Notes: generated from the sequence alone by a model not told the origin. A stretch of 64,000 nucleotides of DNA from Palsa-504 sp963839095 (GCA_963839095.1 CAWIUF010000052.1:28671-92670); one strand, 5' to 3'; shown: positions 1-8,571, counted from the stretch's first letter. A program made the numbers and translations.

Positions 1-591
1 GGTCCTGGTCATGATGCCCAGGCAGCGGCCGGTCCCGTCCACCACGGGCGCCAGCCGGTGCCGCCCGTCGTGCAGCATGGAGAACGCCTGCTCCGGCGGC
101 GTCCCCGCGGGCAGCGTGAACGGGTCGGCCGACATCACGTGGCTCAGCTGGGTGAACCGGTCCACGCCCAGGCAGTCGGCCTCGGTGACCACCCCGACCG
201 GCTGTCCCGCGGACACCACGATCACGGCGCCGTGCGCCCGCTTGGGCAGCAGGCTCAGCGCGTCGCCGGCGGTGTCGGTCGGCGCCAGCGTCAGCGCGGT
301 CTCCACCACCAGGTCCCGGGACTTCACCCAGGCGATGACGTCCGCCACCACGTCGGCCGGGATGTCCTGCGGCAGGATCGCCACGCCGCCCCGGCGCGCC
401 ACCGTCTCCGCCATCCGCCGTCCCGAGACCGCGGTCATGTTGGCGGTCACGAGCGGGATGGTGGCGCCGCTGCCGTCGGTGGTGGCCAGGTTGACGTCGA
501 GCCGCGAGCCGATCGCCGACCGGCTCGGCACCATGAAGACATCGCTGTAGGTCAGGTCGTGCCCGGGGGCTACCTCGTTGAGAAATCGCAC
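1..591 (-). CDS. guaB1: GuaB1 family IMP dehydrogenase/GMP reductase-related protein, N-terminal part
   Basis: This is the first 197 codons of a gene that runs off the left edge of the window. The start is GTG at 591 (MRFLNEVAPGHDLTYSDVF). Residues about 1-90 form the start of the IMPDH/GMP reductase barrel, with VTANMTAVSG and GGVAILPQDIP. From about residue 95 to the edge come CBS-type segments, including GAVIVVSAGQPVGVVTEADC and LAPVVDGTGRCLGIMTRT. The CBS pair inserted in the barrel and the QDIP motif match the actinobacterial GuaB1 branch rather than true GuaB. Members of this branch are reported as GMP reductases or as unassigned IMPDH relatives, so the reaction is inferred. The catalytic cysteine loop lies outside the window. 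The frame has no stop down to base 1. Confidence 0.85.
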   Translation of the reverse strand, partial: MRFLNEVAPGHDLTYSDVFMVPSRSAIGSRLDVNLATTDGSGATIPLVTANMTAVSGRRMAETVARRGGVAILPQDIPADVVADVIAWVKSRDLVVETALTLAPTDTAGDALSLLPKRAHGAVIVVSAGQPVGVVTEADCLGVDRFTQLSHVMSADPFTLPAGTPPEQAFSMLHDGRHRLAPVVDGTGRCLGIMTRT

Positions 592-628
592 GTTAGCGAT
601 TCTTCCCGAACCACCGCGGTGCTATCGC

Positions 629-1162
629 CTAGCGAAGGGCGGAGCTGACGGTCAGGGCGATGATGACTCCGGTTGCGCCCGCGGTGAGCAGGGTGAGGAC
701 AACGCCGCGGCGCAATGCCAGGAGCAGGACCAGCGCGCCGCCTCCGATGGCGTACTGCCAGGGCTGGGTCAGCGCGCGGGTAAGCGGGATAGCGGATCCG
801 AAGATGGCGCCGATCGCGGCGGGACCAGCGCCGCTGAGGAAACCGCGTGCCCGCCTGTCACCGCGAATCTGATCGAAACGGCGCGCGCCCAGCAGGACGA
901 ACGCGAAGGACGGCGTGAACGCCACGACGGAGGCGAGTATCCCGCCGGCCAGGCCGGCCGCGGCGTAGCCGACGACGGCGACGGTCTGCACGACGGGACC
1001 GGGGGTGACCTGGCCGAGCGCGACGGCGTTGAGGAACTGCGTGCCGGTCATCCAGTGGTAGTGGCTGACGGCATCGGACTGCATCAGCGGAATGATCACG
1101 AATCCGCCGCCGTAGGACAGGGCGCCGACCTTGAACGCGACCCAGGCCACTGACAGCAGCAC
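629..1162 (-). CDS. chrA: Chromate transporter (CHR family), C-terminal domain
   Basis: This is the second half of a CHR-family membrane transporter, about 177 residues from a possible GTG at 1162. It holds the family signature FKVGALSYGGGFVIIPLM followed by AVALGQVTPGPVVQTVAVVG. The signature repeats in modified form in the upstream half at 1180-1812. Four to six hydrophobic segments are visible. The open frame continues upstream to 1744 without homology, so the real start is unclear. Two readings are possible: a bona fide short-chain CHR pair of two half-size proteins, or one roughly 390-residue two-domain ChrA broken by an indel near 1165-1182. The linker reads naturally if the frames are joined. 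CHR proteins export chromate, but many actinobacterial members are untested. Confidence 0.7.
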   Translation of the reverse strand: MLLSVAWVAFKVGALSYGGGFVIIPLMQSDAVSHYHWMTGTQFLNAVALGQVTPGPVVQTVAVVGYAAAGLAGGILASVVAFTPSFAFVLLGARRFDQIRGDRRARGFLSGAGPAAIGAIFGSAIPLTRALTQPWQYAIGGGALVLLLALRRGVVLTLLTAGATGVIIALTVSSALR

Positions 1163-1179
1163 CCCGCCGCTGATCGCGG

Positions 1180-1812
1180 TTACGCCAGTGCCGGGGCCGC
1201 CGCGATGGCCTGCGGATCCCGGCCGGCGCGATCGGCGGCGTGCTGTGCCGTCAGTTCGATGAGCCCGCAGGCCAGGAGCACCAGAACCAGCCACGGGCCG
1301 ATCGTGGCCGCCGCGGCAATCCCGGCGGTCAGGTACAGCACCCAGCGGGCGGTCTGGCGGCGGCCCTGCCAGCTCGCGCCGGTCAGGCCGGCCCCGGCGT
1401 GGATGGCCACGGCCGGGACCGCGCCCCCGGCCCCCGCGCCCGCGCCGAGCACCCATAGCGGCGGGGCCTTGGCCAGGAACAGCACCGCCAGCGCGAGGAT
1501 GACGACCAGGCCCGGGACGATGAACGCGGCGCCCCCGGTCAGCGCGCCCAGACGACCGCGGAGCCGCCACGCGCAGAAGATCGCCAGCTGGGTCGACGCC
1601 GGGCCGGGCAGCAGGTTGCAGACCGCGATCGCATCCTCGAACTCGCGGGCATCCAGCCATCCCCGCCGCTGCACGCATAGTTCCCGCAGCAGCCTGATAT
1701 GCGTGGGCGGCCCGCCGAACCCGATGCAGCCGATCCGGCCCCACTCGCGCAGGATCACCGCCAGCGATACGCGCTCCGGAACGGGCTCGCTCCCGTCGGG
1801 CGGCCCGGTCAT
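1180..1812 (-). CDS. chrA: Chromate transporter (CHR family), N-terminal domain
   Basis: 210 residues from ATG at 1812. After about 20 polar residues comes the CHR signature: WGRIGCIGFGGPPTHIRLL, then FEDAIAVCNLLPGPASTQLAIFCAW. The LLPGPASTQL motif corresponds to the conserved PGP motif of ChrA domains. Hydrophobic segments follow to about residue 190, and a polar tail ends at the stop at 1180-1182. The C-terminal domain begins 17 bases further on in another frame (see 629-1162). It is predicted to sit in the cytoplasmic membrane. Whether it is half of one broken gene or one partner of a heterodimeric pair cannot be settled from this sequence. Divergent to it lies the VOC gene at 1867. Confidence 0.75.
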   Translation of the reverse strand: MTGPPDGSEPVPERVSLAVILREWGRIGCIGFGGPPTHIRLLRELCVQRRGWLDAREFEDAIAVCNLLPGPASTQLAIFCAWRLRGRLGALTGGAAFIVPGLVVILALAVLFLAKAPPLWVLGAGAGAGGAVPAVAIHAGAGLTGASWQGRRQTARWVLYLTAGIAAAATIGPWLVLVLLACGLIELTAQHAADRAGRDPQAIAAAPALA

Positions 1813-1866
1813 CCGGCTCGGTCCCTCATTTGCCTAACCCCCGATGATCACCGCGGGCATCATGTG

Positions 1867-2241
1867 ATGGTGATCGGACGTCTGCATCATGTCATTCTCG
1901 ACTGCCCGGACCCCGCCGCGCTCGCCGCGTTCTACTCCGAGCTGCTAGGACTGCCCGTTACCTATCGCAGTGACGACTGGGTCGTGGTCTCCGGCAGCGA
2001 GCAGGCCTCCGGGCTGGCCTTCCAGCTCGCTCCCGGCCACCAGCCGCCCACCTGGCCGGACCCGGCCGTACCGCAGCAGTTCCACCTCGACATCATGGTC
2101 GAGGACGTGGCCGCCGCCGGCCCGCGCGTCCTGGCGCTCGGCGCGGTCAAGCTCGACGGCGAGGACGTCTACGCCGACCCGGCCGGACACCCCTTCTGCC
2201 TGATCCGGCGTCCGGGATGGGCACCCCCGATCCCCGCCTGA
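1867..2241 (+). CDS. VOC family protein (glyoxalase/bleomycin-resistance fold)
   Basis: 124 residues from ATG at 1867 (MVIGRLHHVILDCPDPAAL). The length is that of a single-unit VOC protein made of two beta-alpha-beta-beta-beta modules. The first module starts with LHHVILDCPDPAALAAFYSE, where the His is the usual metal-ligand position. The second contains QQFHLDIMVEDVAAA and ends DPAGHPFCLIRR, a typical VOC C-terminus. Substrate is unknown; family members range from glyoxalases to dioxygenases and drug-binding proteins. It is a single gene between the divergent chromate transporter and the convergent TetR gene, and a strong hairpin follows at 2274-2324. No clear ribosome binding site is visible. 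Confidence 0.8.
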   Translation: MVIGRLHHVILDCPDPAALAAFYSELLGLPVTYRSDDWVVVSGSEQASGLAFQLAPGHQPPTWPDPAVPQQFHLDIMVEDVAAAGPRVLALGAVKLDGEDVYADPAGHPFCLIRRPGWAPPIPA

Positions 2242-2273
2242 CCGCCCCACCATCCGAGGGTGGCTAGGTGACC

Positions 2274-2324
2274 ATGATCGCGAAGGATCTTGCCCCCGAC
2301 CGGGGATAAGACCCTTCGCGTCAT
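2274..2324. terminator. Long hairpin between convergent genes, probable bidirectional terminator
   Basis: The arms 2274-2297 and 2301-2324 pair over about 20 positions with a few mismatches and one bulge. The core CGCGAAGG (2279-2286) pairs with CCTTCGCG (2313-2320), followed by TCTT/AAGA and a CCCC/GGGG top. It sits exactly between the ends of the VOC gene (2241) and the TetR gene (2342). There is no U-tract, which is common for terminators of high-G+C actinomycetes. The outer sequence CCTTCGCGTCAT recurs at 46156-46167. Confidence 0.6.
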
Positions 2325-2341
2325 GACGAAAGGCCCCCCGT

Positions 2342-3049
2342 TCAGACGGTCAGGCCGAACGCGGCGAACATGATGTCCGCGATCCGGTCCGCCATCTCGT
2401 CCTCGGGCAGCTGGACCTCGGCGCTGATCAGGTAGTTCACCCGCTCGAGCATCATCAGGCAGGCCACCGCGGTGAGCTCGGCGCGCTCCTGCTGCTTGCC
2501 GGCCGCCTGGGCGGCGGCCGTCATGCCGGTGGTCATGGCCTCGGCGATGCTGAAGAACAGCCGCAGGCCGTCACCGAACACTTCCTCGGGCACCAGGTCG
2601 GCCTGGCTGAGGATGCGGATAACGGTGGCGTGCGCCGCGTAGGCACGGAAGAACTTGCGGACCCACTGGCGCAGCACGCTGAGCCCGGTCCCGTCGCTGG
2701 TGACCACGGGAAAGTCGCCCGCCACGATCTCCATGTCGTGCAGGGCGTCCTTCAGGAGGGCCTTGAACAGGTCTTCCTTGTTGGAAAAATAAAGATAGAA
2801 AGTCCCGTGCGAGATGCCGGCCCGGCGCACCACGTCGTCCACGCGGACGCCGTGGAAACCGCGGTCCTCGAACTCGACCATGCCCGCTTCGAGCAGCCGG
2901 CGGACGGTTTCCCGGCCTTGCGCGCGCAGCTCACGGTCCTGGGCGGGGGTACCGCCGCCCAGCGACGGGCGGGCAGGTTGCTTCTTCGGCGGCCGCCCGG
3001 CACCGCGCGACGCGGCGTTGGCGGGGCCGCGGCTTGCCTCCTGGTTCAT
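2342..3049 (-). CDS. TetR/AcrR family transcriptional regulator
   Basis: 235 residues from ATG at 3049 (MNQEASRGPANAAS); an in-frame start at 3088 would add 13 residues. A basic, disordered N-terminus of about 45 residues precedes a classical TetR DNA-binding domain. The helix-turn-helix reads VDDVVRRAGISHGTFYLYFSNKEDL. The C-terminal ligand/dimer domain is about 150 residues with no recognisable ligand signature. It is divergent from the DUF2079 gene at 3124 with only about 75 bases between the starts. Control of that gene, of itself, or of both from the shared gap is therefore plausible (inference). No clean palindrome stands out in the gap. Confidence 0.88.
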   Translation of the reverse strand: MNQEASRGPANAASRGAGRPPKKQPARPSLGGGTPAQDRELRAQGRETVRRLLEAGMVEFEDRGFHGVRVDDVVRRAGISHGTFYLYFSNKEDLFKALLKDALHDMEIVAGDFPVVTSDGTGLSVLRQWVRKFFRAYAAHATVIRILSQADLVPEEVFGDGLRLFFSIAEAMTTGMTAAAQAAGKQQERAELTAVACLMMLERVNYLISAEVQLPEDEMADRIADIMFAAFGLTV

Positions 3050-3123
3050 AGCAAGAGAGTAGCCTTCCCTGTCTATACTGCCGCGCATTATGCCGGCGCC
3101 GCGCCCCTGCTACCCTTCCAGCG

Positions 3124-4845
3124 GTGAGCAGTGCTGGCCCGGGGGGACGACCCGCCGGAGCTCCCCGCGTCTGGGGGGACCCATCCCCCCAGGCCCCCCT
3201 TGGGCCCGCCCGCGCGGCGACCGCCCCCCGCGCGGCTGACGGGACGGCCGCCGGGCCCGGGCGGCTGCGGGCGCTGTGGCGCCGTTCCGGTGTCAAGGTC
3301 GGGGTGCTCACCGCGGCGGCGGCCGTCGTCTACTGCCTGGATTCGCTCATCCTCTTCCGCCGCTTCCTGGCCAGCACGTTCGACCTGGTCATCTTCGACC
3401 AGGGGGTCAGCGGCTACGCTCATCTGGCGGCTCCGGTCTCGCTGGCACGCGGGATCTCCGACGGCCAGGGCGCCCACTTCATCCTGCTGGCCGACCACTG
3501 GTCGCCGGTGCTGGCCCTGCTCGCCCCGCTGTACTGGATCCACGACGGCCCGGGTACCCTGCTCATCGCCCAGGGGGTGCTGTTCGCCCTGGCCATACCG
3601 CCGCTGTGGGTCTACACCCGGCGGCGGATCGGCCCCGGGGCCGCGTATTTCACCTGCGTGGCCTATGCGCTGTCGCTGCCGGTCATGGAAGCGGTCATCT
3701 TCGATTTCCACGAGGTCGCGTTTGTCCCGGTGCTGACCGCCGTGATGGTGGAGCGCTTCGACGCGGGCCGGCGCTGGCCCGGCATCCTCGCCGCGGTGGC
3801 GCTGCTGCTGGTCAAGGAGGACATGGGCCTGCTCGTCGCGGGCTTCGGCGGCTACCTGCTGCTGACCTGCCGCCGGGCGGAGGTGACCGGGCGCCGCGCG
3901 CGGGCCTGGACCGGCCTGGGCTTCGTGATCGGCGGCGTGGCGGCGACCTGGATCGCCACCCACGTGCTGATTCCCGCGTTCGGCGGCTCGGCTACCTTCT
4001 ACTGGGCCTACGGCCAGTTCGGGCCCACGCTGGGCAGCGCCCTGCTCAACGTGATCACCCATCCGTGGCACGCGCTGCACGTCTTCATCACCCCGTGGGT
4101 CAAGGCCCGGACGATGATCGGGCTGCTCGCCATGTTCGCCTTCCTGCCGCTCGCCTCGCCCATGGTGATCGCGGTGCTGCCGCTGCTGGCCGAGCGGATG
4201 CTCGCCTCCGGCTATCCGCTGTGGTGGCAGGCCAAGTTCCAGTACGACGCGTTCCTGGTGATGATGCTGTGCTGCGCGGCGGTCGACGGCGCGGCCCGGC
4301 TGCAGAACCACTGGCCCGCCCGCTGGGACCACTGGCTCGCCTACCCGTTCGGCCGTCCTGGATGGCTCAGACGGGACGGTGTGCCTTATGCCGCGGCAAC
4401 CCTGTGGGCCGCCGCCATCTGCGCCGCCGCCCTGGTGTACGTCCCGTCCTCGCCGTTCGGGCAGCTGCTGCACCCGAACTTCTACGGGGTCAACACGCGG
4501 ATCCGGGCGGCCGCGGCGGCCGTCGCGCATGTTCCCGCCGGGGCCGAGGTGGAGGCGTCCAACAACATCGGCCCCCGGCTGTCCGGCCGGGACACGGTGC
4601 TGCTGCTCGACGGCACGCCCCGGTGGGCGCCGTGGGTGGTGGGGGACACCACCGGGCTCGACTTCCCGTTCTGCACGCCCCGCCAGCAGGCCCAGGAGCT
4701 GGCCTCCCTGCGGGCGCACGGGTACACGCAGGTCTTCGCCGCCGACGGCTACGTGGTCCTGCACCGGCCGGCCGACGCGCGCACCGCGCAGGCCCTGGCC
4801 CATCCGCTGCCCGCGGCCCGCCTGCACACGAACATCTGCTACTGA
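3124..4845 (+). CDS. DUF2079 polytopic membrane protein
   Basis: 573 residues from GTG at 3124. A Pro/Ala/Gly-rich N-terminus of about 55 residues precedes about ten hydrophobic segments. The conserved DUF2079 start is visible as LASTFDLVIFDQGVSGYAHL, followed by ADHWSPVLALLAPLYWIH and EAVIFDFHEVAFVPVLTA, and LVKEDMGLL in the middle. The C-terminal 110 residues are soluble (NNIGPRLSGRDTVLLLDG, then a short tail). DUF2079 proteins resemble GT-C glycosyltransferases, with the DFDLVIFDQ acidic motif in the first loop. The biochemical role is unknown. The stop overlaps the start of the AlkZ-like gene by one base, so the two are probably co-translated. No Shine-Dalgarno sequence is obvious, so a start further in is possible. 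Confidence 0.82.
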   Translation: MSSAGPGGRPAGAPRVWGDPSPQAPLGPARAATAPRAADGTAAGPGRLRALWRRSGVKVGVLTAAAAVVYCLDSLILFRRFLASTFDLVIFDQGVSGYAHLAAPVSLARGISDGQGAHFILLADHWSPVLALLAPLYWIHDGPGTLLIAQGVLFALAIPPLWVYTRRRIGPGAAYFTCVAYALSLPVMEAVIFDFHEVAFVPVLTAVMVERFDAGRRWPGILAAVALLLVKEDMGLLVAGFGGYLLLTCRRAEVTGRRARAWTGLGFVIGGVAATWIATHVLIPAFGGSATFYWAYGQFGPTLGSALLNVITHPWHALHVFITPWVKARTMIGLLAMFAFLPLASPMVIAVLPLLAERMLASGYPLWWQAKFQYDAFLVMMLCCAAVDGAARLQNHWPARWDHWLAYPFGRPGWLRRDGVPYAAATLWAAAICAAALVYVPSSPFGQLLHPNFYGVNTRIRAAAAAVAHVPAGAEVEASNNIGPRLSGRDTVLLLDGTPRWAPWVVGDTTGLDFPFCTPRQQAQELASLRAHGYTQVFAADGYVVLHRPADARTAQALAHPLPAARLHTNICY

Positions 4846-6023
4846 TGCCAACGCCGAAGGTACTGAGCCGCCGCGCGGTCAACCGCGCGCTGCTGGCCCG
4901 CCAGCTGCTCCTCGACCGCCCGCGGCTGCCCGCGGCCGGCCCTGAGCGGCCCGCGCAGGTGACAAGCACCATCGAGCACCTGGTCGGGCTGCAGGCCCAG
5001 GCGCCCTTCCCGCCCTACTACGGCCTGCACTCCCGGCTGGACGGCTTCCGCCCCGAGGACCTGGCCGCGCTGATCACCGGCCGGAGCGTGGTCAGGATCG
5101 CGCTGATGCGCGGCACCATCCACCTGGTGTCCGCCCGGGACTGCCTGCCGCTGCGGCAGCTGGTGCAGCCGGTGATCGAGCGCGGCCTGCGCGGCGCGTT
5201 CGGCAGGCAGCTGGCCGGGGTCGACCCGGCCGCGCTGGCCGCCGCGGGCCGGAGCCTGGTCGAGGCCGAGCCGATGACGTTCAGCCAGCTCGGCCAGGCA
5301 CTGGCGGCGCACTGGCCGGATCACCCGCCCGCGGCCCTGGCCCAGGCGGTGCGCGCCTTCGTGCCGCTCGTCCAGCTGCCGCCCCGGGCCGTCTGGGGCA
5401 AAGCCGGGCAGTCGGTGCACACCTCGGCCGAGCACTGGCTGGGTCAGCCCGGCTCGGCCGCCGAGGACGGCCCGGCCGCGCTCGCCCAGCTGGTCACCAG
5501 GTACCTCGGCGCGTTCGGCCCGGCGACCGTACGGGACGTGCAGGCCTGGTCCGGGCTGACCGGGCTGAAGGCGGTACTCGAGCAGCTGCGGCCGTGCCTG
5601 GTCACCTTCCGCGACGAGCAGGGGGCTGAGCTGTTCGACCTGCCGACCGCGCCGCGTCCCGGCGAGGACGCCCCCGCCCCGCCCCGGCTGGTGGCCGAGT
5701 TCGACAACCTCGTGCTCTCCCATGCCGAACGATCCCGGGTGATCAGCCCCGGCGCCGCCGGCCGGATCTCCACGGTCAACGGCGTCATCCCCGGGACAGT
5801 GCTCATCGACGGGTTCGTGAGCGGCATGTGGCGCCTCGCACCGGGCCGGGCCGCGGCCACGCTGACCATCGAGCTGTTCGGCCCGGACAGCCCGCAGAGC
5901 CGGAACAGCCCGCCAGGCCCGTCATCCGTCCGCGACGCACTCGCCGCCGAGGCCGGGCGCGTGCTCGCGTTCGGAGCGCCCGGCGTGCCCCATCACATCC
6001 GCTTCGCCCCGCTGGGAAGCTGA
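4845..6023 (+). CDS. AlkZ/YcaQ-like winged-helix DNA glycosylase family protein (HTH_42)
   Basis: 392 residues; ATG at 4845 shares its A with the TGA of the preceding gene. It contains the family's short catalytic motif Q-A-Q at residues 50-52 (HLVGLQAQAPFPPYYGL). It also has the winged-helix block LMRGTIHLVSARDCLPLR and the C-terminal VAEFDNLVLSHAERSRVI and VLIDGFVSGMW segments of the HTH_42 family. Characterised relatives, Streptomyces AlkZ and E. coli YcaQ, unhook DNA interstrand cross-links or protect against DNA-alkylating natural products. This protein is not next to a recognisable biosynthetic cluster, so a general repair role is only inferred. A few extra residues near the C-terminus (PDSPQSRNSPPGPS) form a linker. 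Confidence 0.8.
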   Translation: MPTPKVLSRRAVNRALLARQLLLDRPRLPAAGPERPAQVTSTIEHLVGLQAQAPFPPYYGLHSRLDGFRPEDLAALITGRSVVRIALMRGTIHLVSARDCLPLRQLVQPVIERGLRGAFGRQLAGVDPAALAAAGRSLVEAEPMTFSQLGQALAAHWPDHPPAALAQAVRAFVPLVQLPPRAVWGKAGQSVHTSAEHWLGQPGSAAEDGPAALAQLVTRYLGAFGPATVRDVQAWSGLTGLKAVLEQLRPCLVTFRDEQGAELFDLPTAPRPGEDAPAPPRLVAEFDNLVLSHAERSRVISPGAAGRISTVNGVIPGTVLIDGFVSGMWRLAPGRAAATLTIELFGPDSPQSRNSPPGPSSVRDALAAEAGRVLAFGAPGVPHHIRFAPLGS

Positions 6024-6112
6024 AGATCGGGTCATAGGCTTCTTAAGGACTGTTTAATAATCGGTCCCGGACTTTCTGTTGGCGCAGGCCGCCTTATATC
6101 TTCTTATACATT

Positions 6113-7282
6113 GTGCTGTTTCCGTTTCCATGGCGTGCTGCCCTGGCCGGGGCCGCGACCTGCGCGGCGCTGGCTCTCGTCGCCGTTCCGGCCCGCGCTG
6201 GCGTGGCCCCCGGCAGCCCGGGGTCCGCAGTCGGCTCTCTCGGCTTCACCGTCACCCCGCCGCCCGGCGTCGCGGCCGGAAGCTCGGTGCCGTCGTCCCT
6301 CAAGGCGCCCGGCTCGGCCGGCGCGCTGCCACGGCAGCTGTTCGTCCCTGACCTGATCGCCGCCGCCCCGGCCGGGATCAGCTCCGCCCAGCTGGCCAAG
6401 ATCGGCAAGCTGACCGGGGTGCGGAACGTGCTGTCGGTCGACGGCGGCAAGGTCACCGTCAACGGGCGCAGCGCCAACGTGCTCGGCGTGCCGGCCGGGT
6501 TCCGGTCCTGGACGCCGCCGGAGACCGCGGCGGCCAACGCGGTCTGGACCGACCTGGGGCGGGGACAGCTGGTCAGCACCCGCGGCGCGGCGGGCAAGCT
6601 GCACCTGGCGGCCGGGAACTCCTACCCGGTCGCGGCCGCGGTCCAGCTGCGGCTGCCGTTCGGCGCGCCGACCACGCTCAGCGTGCCGGGCACGGACGCC
6701 ATCGTGAACCAGTCCCGTTCGTCCCAGCTGGGGCTGGCGAAGAACTTCGCCGTGCTGATCAACGCGCCCGGGGTGAACCTGGTCACCCTGATGGCGAAGA
6801 TCAAGCTGGTCATCGGGACCGGCGCGAAGGTGATCAACTTGGTGCCGGTGGTCACCGTGGGCAGCCTCCCGGTGAGCACCAACGTGCCGACCACCGGGGT
6901 GCCGTCCAGCTACCTGAACCTGTACAAGGCGTCCGCCGCGAAGTACTGCCCGGGCATGTCCTGGACGGTGCTGGCCGCGATCGGCGAGATCGAGAGCGGC
7001 AACGGAGCCAACGAGGGCCCGTCCAGCGCGGGCGCGCTCGGCCCGATGCAGTTCCTGCCGTCCACCTGGGCCGAGTGGGGCATCACCGGGTTCGGCCAGA
7101 CCGGGACGCCGGACATCTGGAACCCGCTCGATGCGGTGCCCTCGGCCGCGCGGATGCTGTGCGCCGACGGCGCCGGCAGTACCGCGACCCTGCGCGGGGC
7201 GATCTTCTCCTACAACCACGCGACCTGGTACGTGGACGAGGTCCTCGCCCTGGCCAGCGAATACGCCCAGAACTATCCGTAG
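6113..7282 (+). CDS. Secreted lytic transglycosylase (SLT domain) with uncharacterised N-terminal region
   Basis: 389 residues from GTG at 6113, beginning with a signal peptide (about residues 1-29, cleavage near VPARAG). The C-terminal 100 residues are an SLT-type transglycosylase domain: AIGEIESGNG with the presumed catalytic Glu at residue 294, SAGALGPMQFLPSTWAEWG, and a final AIFSYNHATWYVDEVL. It would cleave the MurNAc-GlcNAc bond of peptidoglycan outside the cell. Residues about 30-270 match no family I recognise and are rich in Val/Ala/Gly beta-strand patterns (RNVLSVDGGKVTVNG). They may be a cell-wall binding or regulatory part. The upstream gap from 6024 is AT-richer and probably holds the promoter. 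The gene ends five bases from the convergent MFS gene. Confidence 0.82.
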   Translation: MLFPFPWRAALAGAATCAALALVAVPARAGVAPGSPGSAVGSLGFTVTPPPGVAAGSSVPSSLKAPGSAGALPRQLFVPDLIAAAPAGISSAQLAKIGKLTGVRNVLSVDGGKVTVNGRSANVLGVPAGFRSWTPPETAAANAVWTDLGRGQLVSTRGAAGKLHLAAGNSYPVAAAVQLRLPFGAPTTLSVPGTDAIVNQSRSSQLGLAKNFAVLINAPGVNLVTLMAKIKLVIGTGAKVINLVPVVTVGSLPVSTNVPTTGVPSSYLNLYKASAAKYCPGMSWTVLAAIGEIESGNGANEGPSSAGALGPMQFLPSTWAEWGITGFGQTGTPDIWNPLDAVPSAARMLCADGAGSTATLRGAIFSYNHATWYVDEVLALASEYAQNYP

Positions 7283-7287
7283 GCCGG

Positions 7288-8571
7288 TTACCCGGCAGGC
7301 GCCGTGACGGGCACGGCCGAGGTCCGCAGCCGCCGCTGGCCCGCGATGGCGACCGCGGCGCAGGCCACCCCGCACCCGGCGGCGAAGACATAACCGATCC
7401 GCGGGCCGTGCGCGTCGATGATGAACCCGACCACCGACGCGCCCGCCGCCACCCCGACCGAGATCCCGCTGCTCAGCCAGGACATGGCCTCGGTCCGGCG
7501 GCCCGGCTTGGCCTGGGCCTCGAGCAGGCTGAAGCCGGCGATGAGGGTGGGCGCGATGGTCATCCCGCACAGGTAGATGGTGCAGGTCAGCGTGACCAGG
7601 TTGGGCTGGGCCCAGAACGTGGCCACGCCCAGGACGGTCAGTGCGAGGGTGAGCGCGAACCGCTTCTCCAGCGGCGTCCGCCACTGCCGTGACCCGTACC
7701 ACAGGCCGCCGGTGGCGCTGCCGAAGGCGTACGTGCCGAGGACGAAGCCGGCCAGCGGCTTGTGCCCGAAGTCCTGGGCGAACGCCACCGTGCTCAGGTC
7801 GATCGACACGAACATCGCGCCCAGCAGCACGTACACCGGGCCCAGCACGACCAGCCCGGGCGCGGCCGCGCCGCGGACCCGTCCTCCCGGCCCGCCGAGC
7901 GGCCCCCGCGGCGCCACCACCGGCTCGGTCCCGCGCTGGGCCGCGAACCATACCGTCCCGACCACGCACAGCACGGCCGCGACGCCCACCCCGGAGGCCG
8001 GGGCCACCTCGGTGGCCAGCAGCGTCACCGCGGCCGGGCCGAGGATGAAGCACAGCTCGTCCGCGACCGACTCGAAGGAGAACGCGGCGTGCAGCCGGGG
8101 CGAGCCGGCCAGCAGGACGCTCCAGCGGGCCCTGACCATCGCCCCCAGGGACGGCATGGTCGCTCCCGCGATCGCCCCGGGGATGAAGAAGGCCCAGGTC
8201 GGCAGGCGGAGCTCCACCGCCGTGATCAGCGCCGCGGTGCTCAGGACGAACACCGTGAGCAGGGGGAGCAGGACCCGCCGCTGACCGTGGGAGTCCACCA
8301 GCCGGGCGAGCCGCGGCGAGCTGAACGCGTAGCCGAGCGAGCCGACCGCGGACACCGTGCCGGCCACGCCGTACTTCCCGGTGATGGCCGAGATGAGCAA
8401 GACGGTACCGAGCCCGAACATCGACATCGGCATCCGCCCGATGACCCCGGCGACGGAGAAGCGCCAGGCCCCGGGGATCTCGAAGATCTCCGCGTAGGGT
8501 CGCAGCGGGCGGGTCAGCAGGCTGCCGGGGGAGCGGCTGACGGGTTTTTTCGCATCGTCGAGATCCGTCAT
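7288..8571 (-). CDS. MFS transporter
   Basis: 427 residues from ATG at 8571. A 35-residue cytoplasmic N-terminus precedes twelve predicted membrane segments. The loop between segments 2 and 3 is LARLVDSHGQRRVLLP, a degenerate MFS signature A. The second half has SRQWRTPLEKRFALTLAL, and the C-terminal half begins GLVVLGPVYVLLGAMF. The organisation resembles actinobacterial sugar- or drug-efflux MFS proteins, and the substrate is unknown. It is divergent from ferrochelatase at 8675. The 100-base gap is unusually AT-rich (ATATCCGTAAAATATCGTATA around 8587-8607) and likely holds promoters for both genes. Confidence 0.85.
   Translation of the reverse strand: MTDLDDAKKPVSRSPGSLLTRPLRPYAEIFEIPGAWRFSVAGVIGRMPMSMFGLGTVLLISAITGKYGVAGTVSAVGSLGYAFSSPRLARLVDSHGQRRVLLPLLTVFVLSTAALITAVELRLPTWAFFIPGAIAGATMPSLGAMVRARWSVLLAGSPRLHAAFSFESVADELCFILGPAAVTLLATEVAPASGVGVAAVLCVVGTVWFAAQRGTEPVVAPRGPLGGPGGRVRGAAAPGLVVLGPVYVLLGAMFVSIDLSTVAFAQDFGHKPLAGFVLGTYAFGSATGGLWYGSRQWRTPLEKRFALTLALTVLGVATFWAQPNLVTLTCTIYLCGMTIAPTLIAGFSLLEAQAKPGRRTEAMSWLSSGISVGVAAGASVVGFIIDAHGPRIGYVFAAGCGVACAAVAIAGQRRLRTSAVPVTAPAG

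Noticed and set aside
3276..6023. 915-codon plus-strand frame over DUF2079 and AlkZ-like genes
   Set aside because: Its first half is an out-of-frame shadow of DUF2079; only the part from 4845 is real.
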